64,000 bases of DNA from Brachybacterium avium. GTDB taxonomy: Bacteria; Actinomycetota; Actinomycetes; Actinomycetales; Dermabacteraceae. The stretch is from assembly GCF_002216795.1 (NCBI RefSeq), contig NZ_CP022316.1, positions 2,046,001-2,110,000 on the forward strand, read 5' to 3'. Shown here piece after piece: positions 53,588-62,680 of this stretch. The notes under the pieces are model-generated. The model was not told the DNA's origin, ran no database searches, and saw only the letters and a list, made by a program, of their open reading frames with translations. The translations under genes were made by a program, and so were the position numbers. Every line of letters begins with the position of its first letter. The stretch's first letter is position 1.

Positions 53588-53797
53588 CCGGGCGCTGACC
53601 TGGGAGCGCTCCTCCACCCGCTGCTTCGGGCCGCGCCGAACCCGGGACGTGCCCGCGGTGCACTCCGACCCGTATCCTCGTCGGGGCGGTACCCACCCGG
53701 AAACCGCCGCCCCGCGACGGCACGATGCCCACCCCCGCATCGTGCATCAGCAGCGGGAGCACAGCGCTCCGGTGAGGAGCACGGACGAGGAGGTCTG

Positions 53798-54865
53798 ATG
53801 CGCGCACTGCGCAAGGTCGCGCCCGGAGCCGGGCTGGAATGGACAGACGTCGAAGAGCCCGGCTGCGGTCCCTGGGACGTGAAGGTGCGGGTGCTGCGTG
53901 CCGGGATCTGCGGCACCGACCTGCACATCCTCGACTGGGACGCCTCCGCCGAAGCGATGTGTGACGCGGTGCCCTTCACCCCGGGCCACGAGTTCTACGG
54001 CGAGGTGGTCGAGGTCGGTGAGGAGGTCGCCGACGTGCGCATCGGCGACCGCATCTCCGGCGAGGGCCACGTGGTGTGCGGGGTGTGCCGCAACTGTCGC
54101 GCCGGCCGCCGCCAGATGTGCATCCGCACCCGTTCCATCGGCGTGCAGCGCGACGGTGCCTTCGCCGAATACGTGACCCTCCCGCACCAGAACGTGTGGG
54201 TGCACGAGCACGACGGCGGCGAGGAGCTGATCAGCCCCGAGCTCGGTGCTGTCTTCGACCCGCTCGGCAACGCCGTCCACACCGCGCTGAAGTTCCCGGT
54301 GGTGGGGGAGGACGTGCTGATCACCGGCGCCGGCCCGATCGGACAGATGGCCGCCGCCGTCGCCCGCCACGCCGGGGCCCGCTACATCACCATCACCGAC
54401 ATCTCCCCGCAGCGCCTGGTCATGGCCGAGGACTGCGGCGCCGACGTGGTGCTCGACGTCGCCGACTCCCGTGTGCGTGATGCCCAGCGGCGCCTGGGGA
54501 TGCGGGAAGGCTTCGACGTGGGATTGGAGATCTCCGGGCAGGCCCGAGCCCTGCAGGAGATGATCGAGAACATGAACCACGGCGGTCGGATCGCGCTGCT
54601 GGGCCTGCCCTCGAAGCAGTTCGAGATCGACTGGACCATGGTCGTCACGCGGATGATCACCCTGCAGGGCATCTACGGCCGCGAGATGTTCGAGACCTGG
54701 AACGCGATGTCCGCGATGCTCAGCACCTCGGAGACGCTCCGCGCCGCCATCACCCGCACCATCACCGACGTGCTGCCCGCCAGCCAGTGGGAGCGCGGCT
54801 TCGAGGTCGCCAAGGCCGGCACCGCAGGGAAGGTCGTGCTGGACTGGAGCACACTGGACGACTGA
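53798..54865 (+). CDS. tdh: L-threonine 3-dehydrogenase
   Basis: 355 aa; GAGGAGG just before the ATG. Zinc-dependent medium-chain dehydrogenase: catalytic zinc site GICGTDLHI and GHEFYGEVVEVG, structural zinc cysteines in GVCRNCRAGRRQMC, NAD motif ITGAGPIGQMAAAVARH, and GRIALLGLPSKQFEIDW typical of TDH. It oxidises L-threonine to 2-amino-3-ketobutyrate. The kbl gene 292 bp downstream uses that product, so the assignment is well supported. Confidence 0.92.
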   Translation: MRALRKVAPGAGLEWTDVEEPGCGPWDVKVRVLRAGICGTDLHILDWDASAEAMCDAVPFTPGHEFYGEVVEVGEEVADVRIGDRISGEGHVVCGVCRNCRAGRRQMCIRTRSIGVQRDGAFAEYVTLPHQNVWVHEHDGGEELISPELGAVFDPLGNAVHTALKFPVVGEDVLITGAGPIGQMAAAVARHAGARYITITDISPQRLVMAEDCGADVVLDVADSRVRDAQRRLGMREGFDVGLEISGQARALQEMIENMNHGGRIALLGLPSKQFEIDWTMVVTRMITLQGIYGREMFETWNAMSAMLSTSETLRAAITRTITDVLPASQWERGFEVAKAGTAGKVVLDWSTLDD

Positions 54866-55157
54866 CCCGCCGCCCCTCACCCCGTCCGCACCCCGCGCCG
54901 CCCGCCTTTCACCCCGGGCGTCCCTCATCCCGACCACCCCGCACCCCGCGACGCACACCGCCCCGCACGCCGCGCACCCCGACCGCTGCGCACCCCGACC
55001 GCATCGCGAAAGGTTCCACCCGGACGGTACTTTTCCCGACGTCGCGTCTCCCGACCGGACCCGCGTCGTGAAAAGTTCCGCCTCAGCGGTACTTCTCTCG
55101 CCGCTGCTGTAGATCGCTCATCGCCACCGACCCCGCCCCACCCCTGGAAGGACTCCC
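54866..55157. promoter_or_regulatory. tdh-kbl intergenic region with two operator-like dyads
   Basis: First ~140 bases are a C-rich tract with repeated GCACCCCGACCGC. Then two imperfect palindromes of identical geometry: GAAAGGTTCC-N8-GGTACTTTTC (55008-55035) and GAAAAGTTCC-N8-GGTACTTCTC (55070-55097). Centres are 62 bases apart, about six helical turns, and the second ends 60 bases before the kbl start. They look like binding sites of a dimeric regulator, or copies of a small dispersed palindrome. Confidence 0.6.
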
Positions 55158-56375
55158 ATGTACACCGCCCTCAAGGACCAGCTGACCGCCGAGCTCGCCG
55201 AGATCGAGCAGGCCGGAACCTTCAAGCACGAGCGCGTCATCTCCACCGCGCAGGGGAACCGGATCACCGCGGGCCCGATCGGCCGTGACGGCGCGGAGGT
55301 GCTGAACTTCTGCGCCAACAACTACCTCGGCCTGGCGGATGACCCCCGACTGCTCGAGGCCGCGAAGAAGGCCCTGGACGAGCGCGGCTTCGGCATGGCC
55401 TCGGTGCGGTTCATCTGCGGCACCCAGGACCTCCACCTGCAGCTCGAGCGCGCCGTCTCCGACTTCCTGGGCACCGAGGACACGATCCTGTTCTCCTCCT
55501 GCTTCGACGCCAACGGGGCTGTGTTCGAGCCGCTGTTCGGCACGGAGGACGCGATCATCTCCGATGCGCTGAATCACGCCTCCCTGATCGACGGCATCCG
55601 CCTGTCCAAGGCCGCCCGCTTCCGCTACCGCAATGCGGACCTCGACGACCTGCGCACTCAGCTCGAGGCGGCCGCGGCCCTGCGCGACGGGCAGGGCGCC
55701 CGCCGCACCATCATCGTCACCGACGGCGTCTTCTCCATGGATGGCTACCTCGCCCCGTTGCCGGGCATCTGCGACCTCGCCGAGGAGTTCGGTGCGCTGG
55801 TGATGGTCGATGACTCCCACGCCACGGGCTTCATGGGCGCCACCGGCGCCGGCACCCCCGAGCACTTCGGGGTCTCGGATCGCATCGACCTCTTCACCGG
55901 CACCTTCGGCAAGGCGCTCGGCGGTGCCAGCGGAGGCTACGTCTCCGGTCGCGGCGAGATCGTGGCGATGCTGCGCCAGAAGGGGCGCCCCTATCTCTTC
56001 TCCAACTCGCTGGCCCCGTCGATCGTGGCCGCCACCCTCACCGCGCTCGAGCTGGTCGAGGGCAGCGGCGAGCTGCGCGAGACCCTGTTCCGCAACGCCG
56101 AGCTGTTCCGTCGGCGGATGAGCGAGGAGGGCTTCGAGCTGCTGCCCGGCGAGCACGCGATCGTCCCGGTCATGTTCGGGGATGCGTCCCTCGCGGCGAA
56201 GGTCGCCGACGCGATGCTCGAGAACGGCGTGTTCGTCACCGCCTTCTCCTACCCGGTGGTCCCGCAGGGCAAGGCCCGGATCCGGGTGCAGCTCTCCGCC
56301 GCACACACCGAGGCCGATATCGAGACCGCGGTCCAGGCCTTCGTCGCCTCCCGCGCCGCGGTCCAGGGGGAGTGA
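55158..56375 (+). CDS. kbl: Glycine C-acetyltransferase (2-amino-3-ketobutyrate CoA ligase)
   Basis: 405 aa; GGAAGG seven bases before the ATG. PLP enzyme of the alpha-oxoamine synthase family: [51 protein letters not shown], the PLP lysine in [15 protein letters not shown]. It splits 2-amino-3-ketobutyrate with CoA into glycine and acetyl-CoA. With tdh it forms the complete threonine-to-glycine route. Confidence 0.95.
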   Translation: MYTALKDQLTAELAEIEQAGTFKHERVISTAQGNRITAGPIGRDGAEVLNFCANNYLGLADDPRLLEAAKKALDERGFGMASVRFICGTQDLHLQLERAVSDFLGTEDTILFSSCFDANGAVFEPLFGTEDAIISDALNHASLIDGIRLSKAARFRYRNADLDDLRTQLEAAAALRDGQGARRTIIVTDGVFSMDGYLAPLPGICDLAEEFGALVMVDDSHATGFMGATGAGTPEHFGVSDRIDLFTGTFGKALGGASGGYVSGRGEIVAMLRQKGRPYLFSNSLAPSIVAATLTALELVEGSGELRETLFRNAELFRRRMSEEGFELLPGEHAIVPVMFGDASLAAKVADAMLENGVFVTAFSYPVVPQGKARIRVQLSAAHTEADIETAVQAFVASRAAVQGE

Positions 56376-56527
56376 CCCCCGGCGGGCCCGATCTCGCCGC
56401 ACCCCGGCCGTGTGCCGGCCCGGCCTGGTCCGACTCGCTCCGGTCGGCTGCATCCAGTGGCGCTCACCCAGCATGCGCGCCCCGTCTGCGCGGTGGTGTG
56501 CTGGCAGAGCGCCGGTGGATGCATCGG

Positions 56528-56549
56528 AGCGGTAGGGCTGACTACCGCT
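56528..56549 (+). terminator. Hairpin downstream of kbl
   Basis: Perfect eight-base arms AGCGGTAG and CTACCGCT with loop GGCTGA, about 150 bases past the kbl stop. The intervening 56376-56527 shows nothing recognisable. Confidence 0.45.
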
Positions 56550-56565
56550 GCTCGTGCTGACCGCC

Positions 56566-56632
56566 TCTGCCCGCCCCGCCTCTGCCCGCCCCGGCTCTGC
56601 CCGCCCCGGCTCCGCCCGCCCCGGCTCAGCCG
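56566..56632. repeat. 15-bp tandem repeat beside the MATE gene
   Basis: About four copies of a 15-base unit CTCTGCCCGCCCCGG with minor variants, ending at the stop codon of the leftward MATE transporter gene. Confidence 0.85.
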
Positions 56633-57930
56633 CCCAGCCGCATCCAGTCGTCGGTGCGGACCCGCAGGCCGAGGCTGATCGCCCGCAGCACCATGAACAG
56701 GAAGTTGCAGGCCAGCCAGAGCATCGCCAGGCCCAGCGGCCCCTCCGGCGACCACCACGCCACCGCGATGGCGCCCGGCATGATGGCGACTGCGATCAGA
56801 GCCCCGACCTTCGCGAGGTACGGAGCGTCGCCCGCCCCCATCAGCACGCCGTCCAGCACGAATACGTATCCGGCCACCGGCTGGGCGAGCACCAGCACCC
56901 AGAGCGCGGCACGCAGGTTCTCCTGCACCGCGAGGTCGGGGGTGAACCAGCCGGGGACCACGTAGCTGGCTCCCAGCAGGATCACCGACACTGCCGCGCC
57001 GCCGCCCACCCCCCAGCTCATCAGGCGCCGGGTCACCGCATGCACGGTGGCCGGGTCCGAGGCGCCCAGGTAGCGACCGGTCAGGGCCTGGCCCGCGATC
57101 GCCAGGGAGTCCAGCGCGAGGGAGAGCGCCGTGAACACGGTCGTGGCGAGCTGGTGGGCGGCGAGCTGCACATCACCCAGGCGGGTGGCGACCACGGTCG
57201 CGGCGATCACGACCACGCGGAGCCCGAGCGTGCGCACGAACATCGGCACCGCATCTCGGCCCACGGCCACCAGGTTCCCCAGGTGCGGGGTCAGCGAGAT
57301 GGCTTCCCGGCGGGCGCGGTGGACGATCACCCCCAGCAGCACGGCCACCATGCCCCACTGGCACACGACGGTGCCGAGCGCGGAGCCGGCGATCCCCAGG
57401 TCCAGGCCGAAGATCAGCACGGCGTTCAGCGGGATGTTCACCAGCGCCCCGCCGACGGCCACCACCAGCGGCAGCTTCGCATCCTGCAGGCCGCGCACCA
57501 GACCGGTCGCGGCTTGGACGGCGAGCATCGCCGGCAGCCCGAACGCGCTGATGCGCAGATAGATCAGCGCCTCGGTGAGGACGTCGGGGGAGGGCCCGAA
57601 GGCGGCCAGCAACGGCTCCCCGGCCACCACCAGCAATGCGGTGGCCAGCGCGCCGACCACCAGCGCGAGCCAGCAGGCGTCGATCCCGCGGGAGATCGCC
57701 TCTCGGGTGCGGCCGGCGCCGAAGGAGCGGGCCACCGCCGCGGTCGTGGAGTAGGCCAGGAAGATCGCCAGGCCCACGATCGTGGTGAGCACGGTCGAGG
57801 CCAGGCCCAGGCCGGCCAGCGAGGTGGTCGAGACCCGCGCGATGAAAGCCGAGTCGGTGAGGAGGAACAGTGGCTCCGCCACCAATGCACCGAGGCTCGG
57901 GATCGCCAGCAGCAGGATTTCCCGGTCCAC
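56626..57930 (-). CDS. MATE family efflux transporter (DinF-like)
   Basis: 434 aa from GTG 57930. Twelve helices in two MATE halves: IPSLGALVAEPLFLLTDSAFIARVST at the N-terminus, ISAFGLPAMLAVQAATGLVRGLQD, then second-half VVATRLGDVQLAAHQLATTVFTALSLALDSLAIAGQALTGRYLGA. The DinF branch exports cationic compounds with Na+ or H+ coupling. No ribosome binding site is evident at the GTG. Divergent from the RND gene, with which it shares a ~200-bp promoter region. Confidence 0.9.
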   Translation of the reverse strand: MDREILLLAIPSLGALVAEPLFLLTDSAFIARVSTTSLAGLGLASTVLTTIVGLAIFLAYSTTAAVARSFGAGRTREAISRGIDACWLALVVGALATALLVVAGEPLLAAFGPSPDVLTEALIYLRISAFGLPAMLAVQAATGLVRGLQDAKLPLVVAVGGALVNIPLNAVLIFGLDLGIAGSALGTVVCQWGMVAVLLGVIVHRARREAISLTPHLGNLVAVGRDAVPMFVRTLGLRVVVIAATVVATRLGDVQLAAHQLATTVFTALSLALDSLAIAGQALTGRYLGASDPATVHAVTRRLMSWGVGGGAAVSVILLGASYVVPGWFTPDLAVQENLRAALWVLVLAQPVAGYVFVLDGVLMGAGDAPYLAKVGALIAVAIMPGAIAVAWWSPEGPLGLAMLWLACNFLFMVLRAISLGLRVRTDDWMRLGG

Positions 57931-58136
57931 CGTCCGCCGAGCGCGCTCCTCACGGGGGGAGTGATCGGGGAAGAAGAGGCAGACACTCCTCTATTGTGCG
58001 GCCCGGTCACCGACGATCGTCGGATCCGAATTCGCAGACAGTCGTGAGAGAGTTCCCGCGGAGGACTCGACGCCGCCCTGAGGGTATGGCGACGGGCCGG
58101 ACCGCCACCCGTCGCGCACGATCCCAGAGGAGCAGG

Positions 58137-61100
58137 ATGAATCGCCTCGCCACGCTGAGCCTGAACAACAGGTCCTTCATCGCCCTGGTGTGCATCGCCG
58201 TGTCGATCATCGGCATGCTGATCATGACCACGATGCGCCAGGAGCTCATCCCCTCGGTCTCGCTGCCGCAGATCCAGGTGATGACCACCGCTCCCGGCTC
58301 CTCCTCCGAGCAGGTGCAGGATCGGATCACCGGTCCTGTCGAGCAGTCCGTCAGCGGGCTGGAGAACGTCGAGGGCACCTCGTCGAGCTCACAGGCGGGC
58401 ATGTCGATGGTCACCGTCGAGCTCACCTACGGCTCCGACGTGGCTCGTGCCTCCAACCAGGTCGACGCCGCGCTGAGCCGCATCGAGGACCAGCTGCCGG
58501 AGTCCGCGGACCCGCAGGTGATCGCCGGCGGCACCAGTGATCTGCCGGCCGTGGTGCTGTCCGTCTCCTCGGATCTGGACCCCTCCGACCTCGCCTCCCG
58601 GCTGGATGCCTCGGTCACCTCCGAGCTCGAACGCGTCGACGGCGTCTCCTCGGTGGCCGTGATCGGTGCCCCTGAACAGATCGTGCGCATCACCCCGGAC
58701 GAGGATGCCCTCGCGGAGAACGGCCTCACCGAGGACGACATCTCCACCGCTCTGGACGCCAGCGGGCTCTCCCTGCCCGGCGGGTCCGTCGTGGACGGGG
58801 ACCGCACGCTGGACGTGGTGCTCGGCCAGGGCGTCGGCAGCATCGAGAGCCTCGAGCAGATCGTGCTGATGCCAGCAGACAGCGGCGGCCAGGACACGGA
58901 GGGCCCGGACGCGGCGCAGGGGCAGCAGCCCGCGCAGCCGGTCACCCTCGACGAGGTCGCCTCCGTCGAGCGCACCATCCAGGACCCCACCTCGATCTCC
59001 CGCACCAACGGCCGTGAATCGCTCGTGGTGATGGTGACCGCGACGGTCGACGGCAATGTCGTGGACGTCTCCGAGGGCGTCGAAGGGGTGCTCGCAGACA
59101 CGCTGCCGGGCGTCGGCGGCAACGCGAAGGCGGACGTCGTCTTCGACCAGGCCCCCTTCATCCAGGAGTCGATCCTCGCGCTCGCCGAGGAGGGCCTGCT
59201 GGGCCTGCTCTTCGCCGTCGGCGTGATCCTGCTGTTCCTGCGTCGGGTGCGGCCGACGGTCGTCACCGCGATCTCGATCCCCACCTCGCTGCTGATCGCC
59301 TTCATCGGCATGTACGTCACCGGGTACACGCTGAACATGCTGACCCTGGCGGCGCTGACCATCTCCATCGGCCGGGTGGTCGACGACTCGATCGTGGTGA
59401 TCGAGAACATCATGCGCCACCTCGCCTACGGCAAGACCAAACGCAGAGCGATCCTCGACGCGGTCGGGGAGGTCGCCGGCGCCATCACCGCCTCGACCCT
59501 CGCCACCGTGGTGGTGTTCCTGCCGATCGCGGTGGTCGCCGGGATGGCCGGGGAGCTGTTCCGGCCCTTCGCGCTGACCGTCGGCATCGCGATGCTCTCC
59601 TCGCTGCTGGTGGCGCTGACCATCGTCCCCGTGCTCGCCTACTGGTTCCTCAAGGCGCCCAGGGGCCAGGAGTCCGTCGATCCCGACGACGCCGCCCAGG
59701 TCGCACGGATCCGCGAGCAGGCGGAGGAGAAGGAGGAGAGCAGCTGGCTGCACCGGATGTACGCACCGCTGCTGCACCTGGTCACGGATTCGCTGCCCCG
59801 CCGCCTGCTCACCGTCGGCGCATCGATCCTGGTGCTGGTGGGCACGGTGTTCCTGATCCCGCTGGTGAACATCAGCTTCCTCGGCGACACCGGCCAGAAC
59901 ATCGCCTCCCTCACCCAGACCCTCCCCGCCGGCAGCAGCCTCGAGCAGTCCTCCGACAAGGCCGCTGAGAGCGAGGAGGCGCTGTTGGATCTCGACGGTG
60001 TCCAGACCGTCCAGACCACCATCGGCGGCGGCGGCTTCGGCTTCGGCGGTGCCAGCTCGAACGAGGTCAGCTTCTCGATCACCACTGATCCCGATGCCGA
60101 CCAGGAAACTCTGCTCGACACGATGGTGACGACCCTCGAGGCCCTGCCCGAGCCCGGCACCATCGAGGCAGCGGACATCGCCTCACCCACCGGCTCCAGC
60201 TCCGTGGACATCCTCATCACCGGGCCCACCACCGAAGCCCGCCAGGAGGCGAACGATGCGATCCTCGCCGAGCTCGATCCGCTGCCCAGCGGCGTCTCCG
60301 AGGTCAGCAGCGATCTCCAGGCGGACCAGCCCACCGCGGTGGTCACCGTGGACCGGGAGGCCGCCGCCCAGCGCGGACTCACCGAGGAGGCCGTGATCGG
60401 GATGGTCGCCCAGCAGATGTACCCCGGCGCGATCGGGACCATCACCCTGGACGACAACGAGCTGGACATCTACGTCGCAGGCGGCGAGAACATCGACACC
60501 TTCACTCAGCTGAAGGACCTGACGCTGATGGGCTCGATCCCGCTGCAGGACGTCGCGACGGTCGAGGAGGAGCTCTCGCGCCCCTCGATCTCCACCCAGG
60601 ACTCCCTGGAGACCGTCACCGTCTCCCTCACCCCGGCGAGCGAGGACGTCGGAGTGGCGACCGATGCGGCGAACGACGCGATCGAGGAGGCGGAGCTGCC
60701 CGAGGGCGTCGAGGCCACGCTCGGCGGCACCGCCGCGGACATCGACGAGACCTTCGGCCAGCTCGGCATCGCCATGCTCGCCGCGATCCTGCTGGTGTAC
60801 GTGCTGCTGGTGTGGATCTTCAAGTCCCTGATCCAGCCGCTGATCCTGCTGGTCTCGATCCCCTTCGCCGCCACCGGTGCGCTGGGGCTGCTGGCCCTCA
60901 CCGGCGTGCCGCTGGGGCTGCCCTCGATGATCGGCCTGCTGATGCTGGTCGGCATCGTGGTCACCAACGCGATCGTGCTGATCGACCTGGTCAACCAGTA
61001 CAGACGTCACGGGATGACCCTTGACGAGGCTCTCCATGTGGGTGCCGCCAAGCGTCTGCGGCCGATCCTGATGACCGCCGCCGCGACCATCTTCGCGCTG

Positions 61101-61478
61101 GTCCCGATGGCGCTGGGCATCACCGGCAACGGCGGCTTCATCGCCCAGCCGCTGGCCGTGGTGGTCATCGGCGGCCTGGTCTCCTCGACCCTGCTGACCC
61201 TGGTCATCGTGCCGGTGCTCTACCGCATCGCCGAGGGCCCGGGGGAGCGCAAGCGGGTGAAGGAGGAGGCGCAGCTCGCCCAGCTGCGGGAGACCCGCGA
61301 GCGGGCCGAGGCGGAGAAGCGCCGGTCACGGGAACATGCCGCGACGGTGCCCGACGAGGGCTCAGCGGGCAGGGGCCACGTGGACACCGCAGACGACGAG
61401 CAGGGCAAGGGCCGTCGCGGCTCCCTCAAGGAACGTGGTGGGCTGCTGCGGATCCTGCGCGAGCGCCGCCGCCGCTGA
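58137..61478 (+). CDS. RND superfamily efflux permease (AcrB/SwrC-like)
   Basis: 1113 aa; GAGGAGCAGG just before ATG 58137. HAE-type RND organisation: first helix after NRSFIALVCIAVSIIGMLIM, porter region VPEQ-like PGSSSEQVQDRITGPVEQ, then a helix bundle with the conserved segment ISIGRVVDDSIVVIENIMRH. Second half repeats the pattern, ending MIGLLMLVGIVVTNAIVLIDLVNQYR and LRPILMTAAATIFALVPMALG. A charged ~75-residue cytoplasmic tail (KERKR/RERAEAEKRR) is characteristic of Gram-positive members such as SwrC, which export surfactants or drugs without an outer-membrane channel. No adaptor gene is adjacent. Confidence 0.93.
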   Translation: MNRLATLSLNNRSFIALVCIAVSIIGMLIMTTMRQELIPSVSLPQIQVMTTAPGSSSEQVQDRITGPVEQSVSGLENVEGTSSSSQAGMSMVTVELTYGSDVARASNQVDAALSRIEDQLPESADPQVIAGGTSDLPAVVLSVSSDLDPSDLASRLDASVTSELERVDGVSSVAVIGAPEQIVRITPDEDALAENGLTEDDISTALDASGLSLPGGSVVDGDRTLDVVLGQGVGSIESLEQIVLMPADSGGQDTEGPDAAQGQQPAQPVTLDEVASVERTIQDPTSISRTNGRESLVVMVTATVDGNVVDVSEGVEGVLADTLPGVGGNAKADVVFDQAPFIQESILALAEEGLLGLLFAVGVILLFLRRVRPTVVTAISIPTSLLIAFIGMYVTGYTLNMLTLAALTISIGRVVDDSIVVIENIMRHLAYGKTKRRAILDAVGEVAGAITASTLATVVVFLPIAVVAGMAGELFRPFALTVGIAMLSSLLVALTIVPVLAYWFLKAPRGQESVDPDDAAQVARIREQAEEKEESSWLHRMYAPLLHLVTDSLPRRLLTVGASILVLVGTVFLIPLVNISFLGDTGQNIASLTQTLPAGSSLEQSSDKAAESEEALLDLDGVQTVQTTIGGGGFGFGGASSNEVSFSITTDPDADQETLLDTMVTTLEALPEPGTIEAADIASPTGSSSVDILITGPTTEARQEANDAILAELDPLPSGVSEVSSDLQADQPTAVVTVDREAAAQRGLTEEAVIGMVAQQMYPGAIGTITLDDNELDIYVAGGENIDTFTQLKDLTLMGSIPLQDVATVEEELSRPSISTQDSLETVTVSLTPASEDVGVATDAANDAIEEAELPEGVEATLGGTAADIDETFGQLGIAMLAAILLVYVLLVWIFKSLIQPLILLVSIPFAATGALGLLALTGVPLGLPSMIGLLMLVGIVVTNAIVLIDLVNQYRRHGMTLDEALHVGAAKRLRPILMTAAATIFALVPMALGITGNGGFIAQPLAVVVIGGLVSSTLLTLVIVPVLYRIAEGPGERKRVKEEAQLAQLRETRERAEAEKRRSREHAATVPDEGSAGRGHVDTADDEQGKGRRGSLKERGGLLRILRERRRR

Positions 61479-61665
61479 CCCCTCTGCGGATCGTTCCACA
61501 GCTCGTGCCGACCCCGCTGGCTTCACCACGGTCAACGGGGCCGCGCACGCCGAGGGAAGCACGTTGCTGCCGTCACCGGCGCATCGTAGTCTTCACAGAC
61601 ATGAGCCCACCGGGCGGAGGCGCCCTCGGACCTCTCGTCCGTCCGGGCCGGCGAAAGGGGCGATG

Positions 61666-62637
61666 ATGCGGTCACCGATGGATGTCGTGGTGGGGATGGC
61701 GACCTTCCGTCGGCCCGAACTGCTGGCCGCACTGCTGCCGAAGGTCCTCGAACAGATCGAGGACTGCGCCTCGACCCCGGCGATGCCCTCCCGGTACCGG
61801 GTCGTCGTCGTCGACAACGATCCCGAGGAGAGCGCGCGGGAGGCCGTGGAGTCGGTGGGCGACCAGCGGATCAGCTATTGCCCTGAACCGCGCCCGGGGA
61901 TCAGCGCCGCGCGCAACCGCATCCTGGACGAGGCCCATGACGCCGACGTGCTCGTCCTCCTTGACGACGATGAGACTCCCCACGCCGGATGGCTCGCGAG
62001 GATGCTGACCACGTACCTCGAGCACGACGCCGATGCGGTGAGCGGCCCGGTGCACGCGGTGTTCGAGGGCGAGGAGGATCCGTGGGTGGCCGCCGGCGGG
62101 TACTACCTCGGCCAGCGTCGCGAGGGAGTACGGACAGGCACGGTGCTGCAGCGGGCCGCGACGAACAATCTGCTGCTCGACATGGGTCAGGTGCGCCTGC
62201 TCGGCCTGCGGTTCGATGAGCGCTTCGGGCTGACCGGGGGAGAGGACTCCCTGTTCACCGGGCAGCTGACCGCAGCGGGAGGACGGATCATCTTCTGCGC
62301 CGAGGCGGTCGTGGACGATCTGGTACCCCGGGCGCGCAACACCCGTGCTTTCAACCTGGCCAGGCGCCGGGCCCAGGCGGCTACCCATGTGCGGGTCGAG
62401 CAGAACCTCGCCGTCTCACGGCGGGCCAGGGCGGCCAATGGTGCGCGCTGGTTCGTGATCGGATCCGGGCAGCTCGTCAAGGGTTCGGCCCTTGCGGTCA
62501 TCGGCCGAATCACCGGCGATCTGCATCGGCAGGCGCAGGGAGAGGGGCGGGTTTCGAGCGGGATCGGTGTGCTGGGAGGGTGCGTGGGGATCGTGTCCGC
62601 GCCCTATGCGCGGCAGCGGAACGATCGGCGGCGGTGA
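61666..62637 (+). CDS. Family 2 glycosyltransferase
   Basis: 323 aa; AAAGGGG five bases before ATG 61666 (the ATG at 61663 is an alternative). GT2 features: VVVGMATFRRPELLAALL at the N-terminus, VVVVDNDPEESA, GISAARNRILDEA, DxD-like VLVLLDDDETPHAGWL, and LTGGEDSLFTGQLTAAGG as acceptor-side motif. No C-terminal membrane helix, so a peripheral cytoplasmic enzyme. Clearly homologous to the second domain of the convergent gene at 62681. Donor and acceptor unknown; surface glycan decoration is likely. Confidence 0.9.
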   Translation: MRSPMDVVVGMATFRRPELLAALLPKVLEQIEDCASTPAMPSRYRVVVVDNDPEESAREAVESVGDQRISYCPEPRPGISAARNRILDEAHDADVLVLLDDDETPHAGWLARMLTTYLEHDADAVSGPVHAVFEGEEDPWVAAGGYYLGQRREGVRTGTVLQRAATNNLLLDMGQVRLLGLRFDERFGLTGGEDSLFTGQLTAAGGRIIFCAEAVVDDLVPRARNTRAFNLARRRAQAATHVRVEQNLAVSRRARAANGARWFVIGSGQLVKGSALAVIGRITGDLHRQAQGEGRVSSGIGVLGGCVGIVSAPYARQRNDRRR

Positions 62638-62680
62638 CGACGGGCTCCGCAGGCCCGGGGCCGCACGAAGTCGGGCGGCG

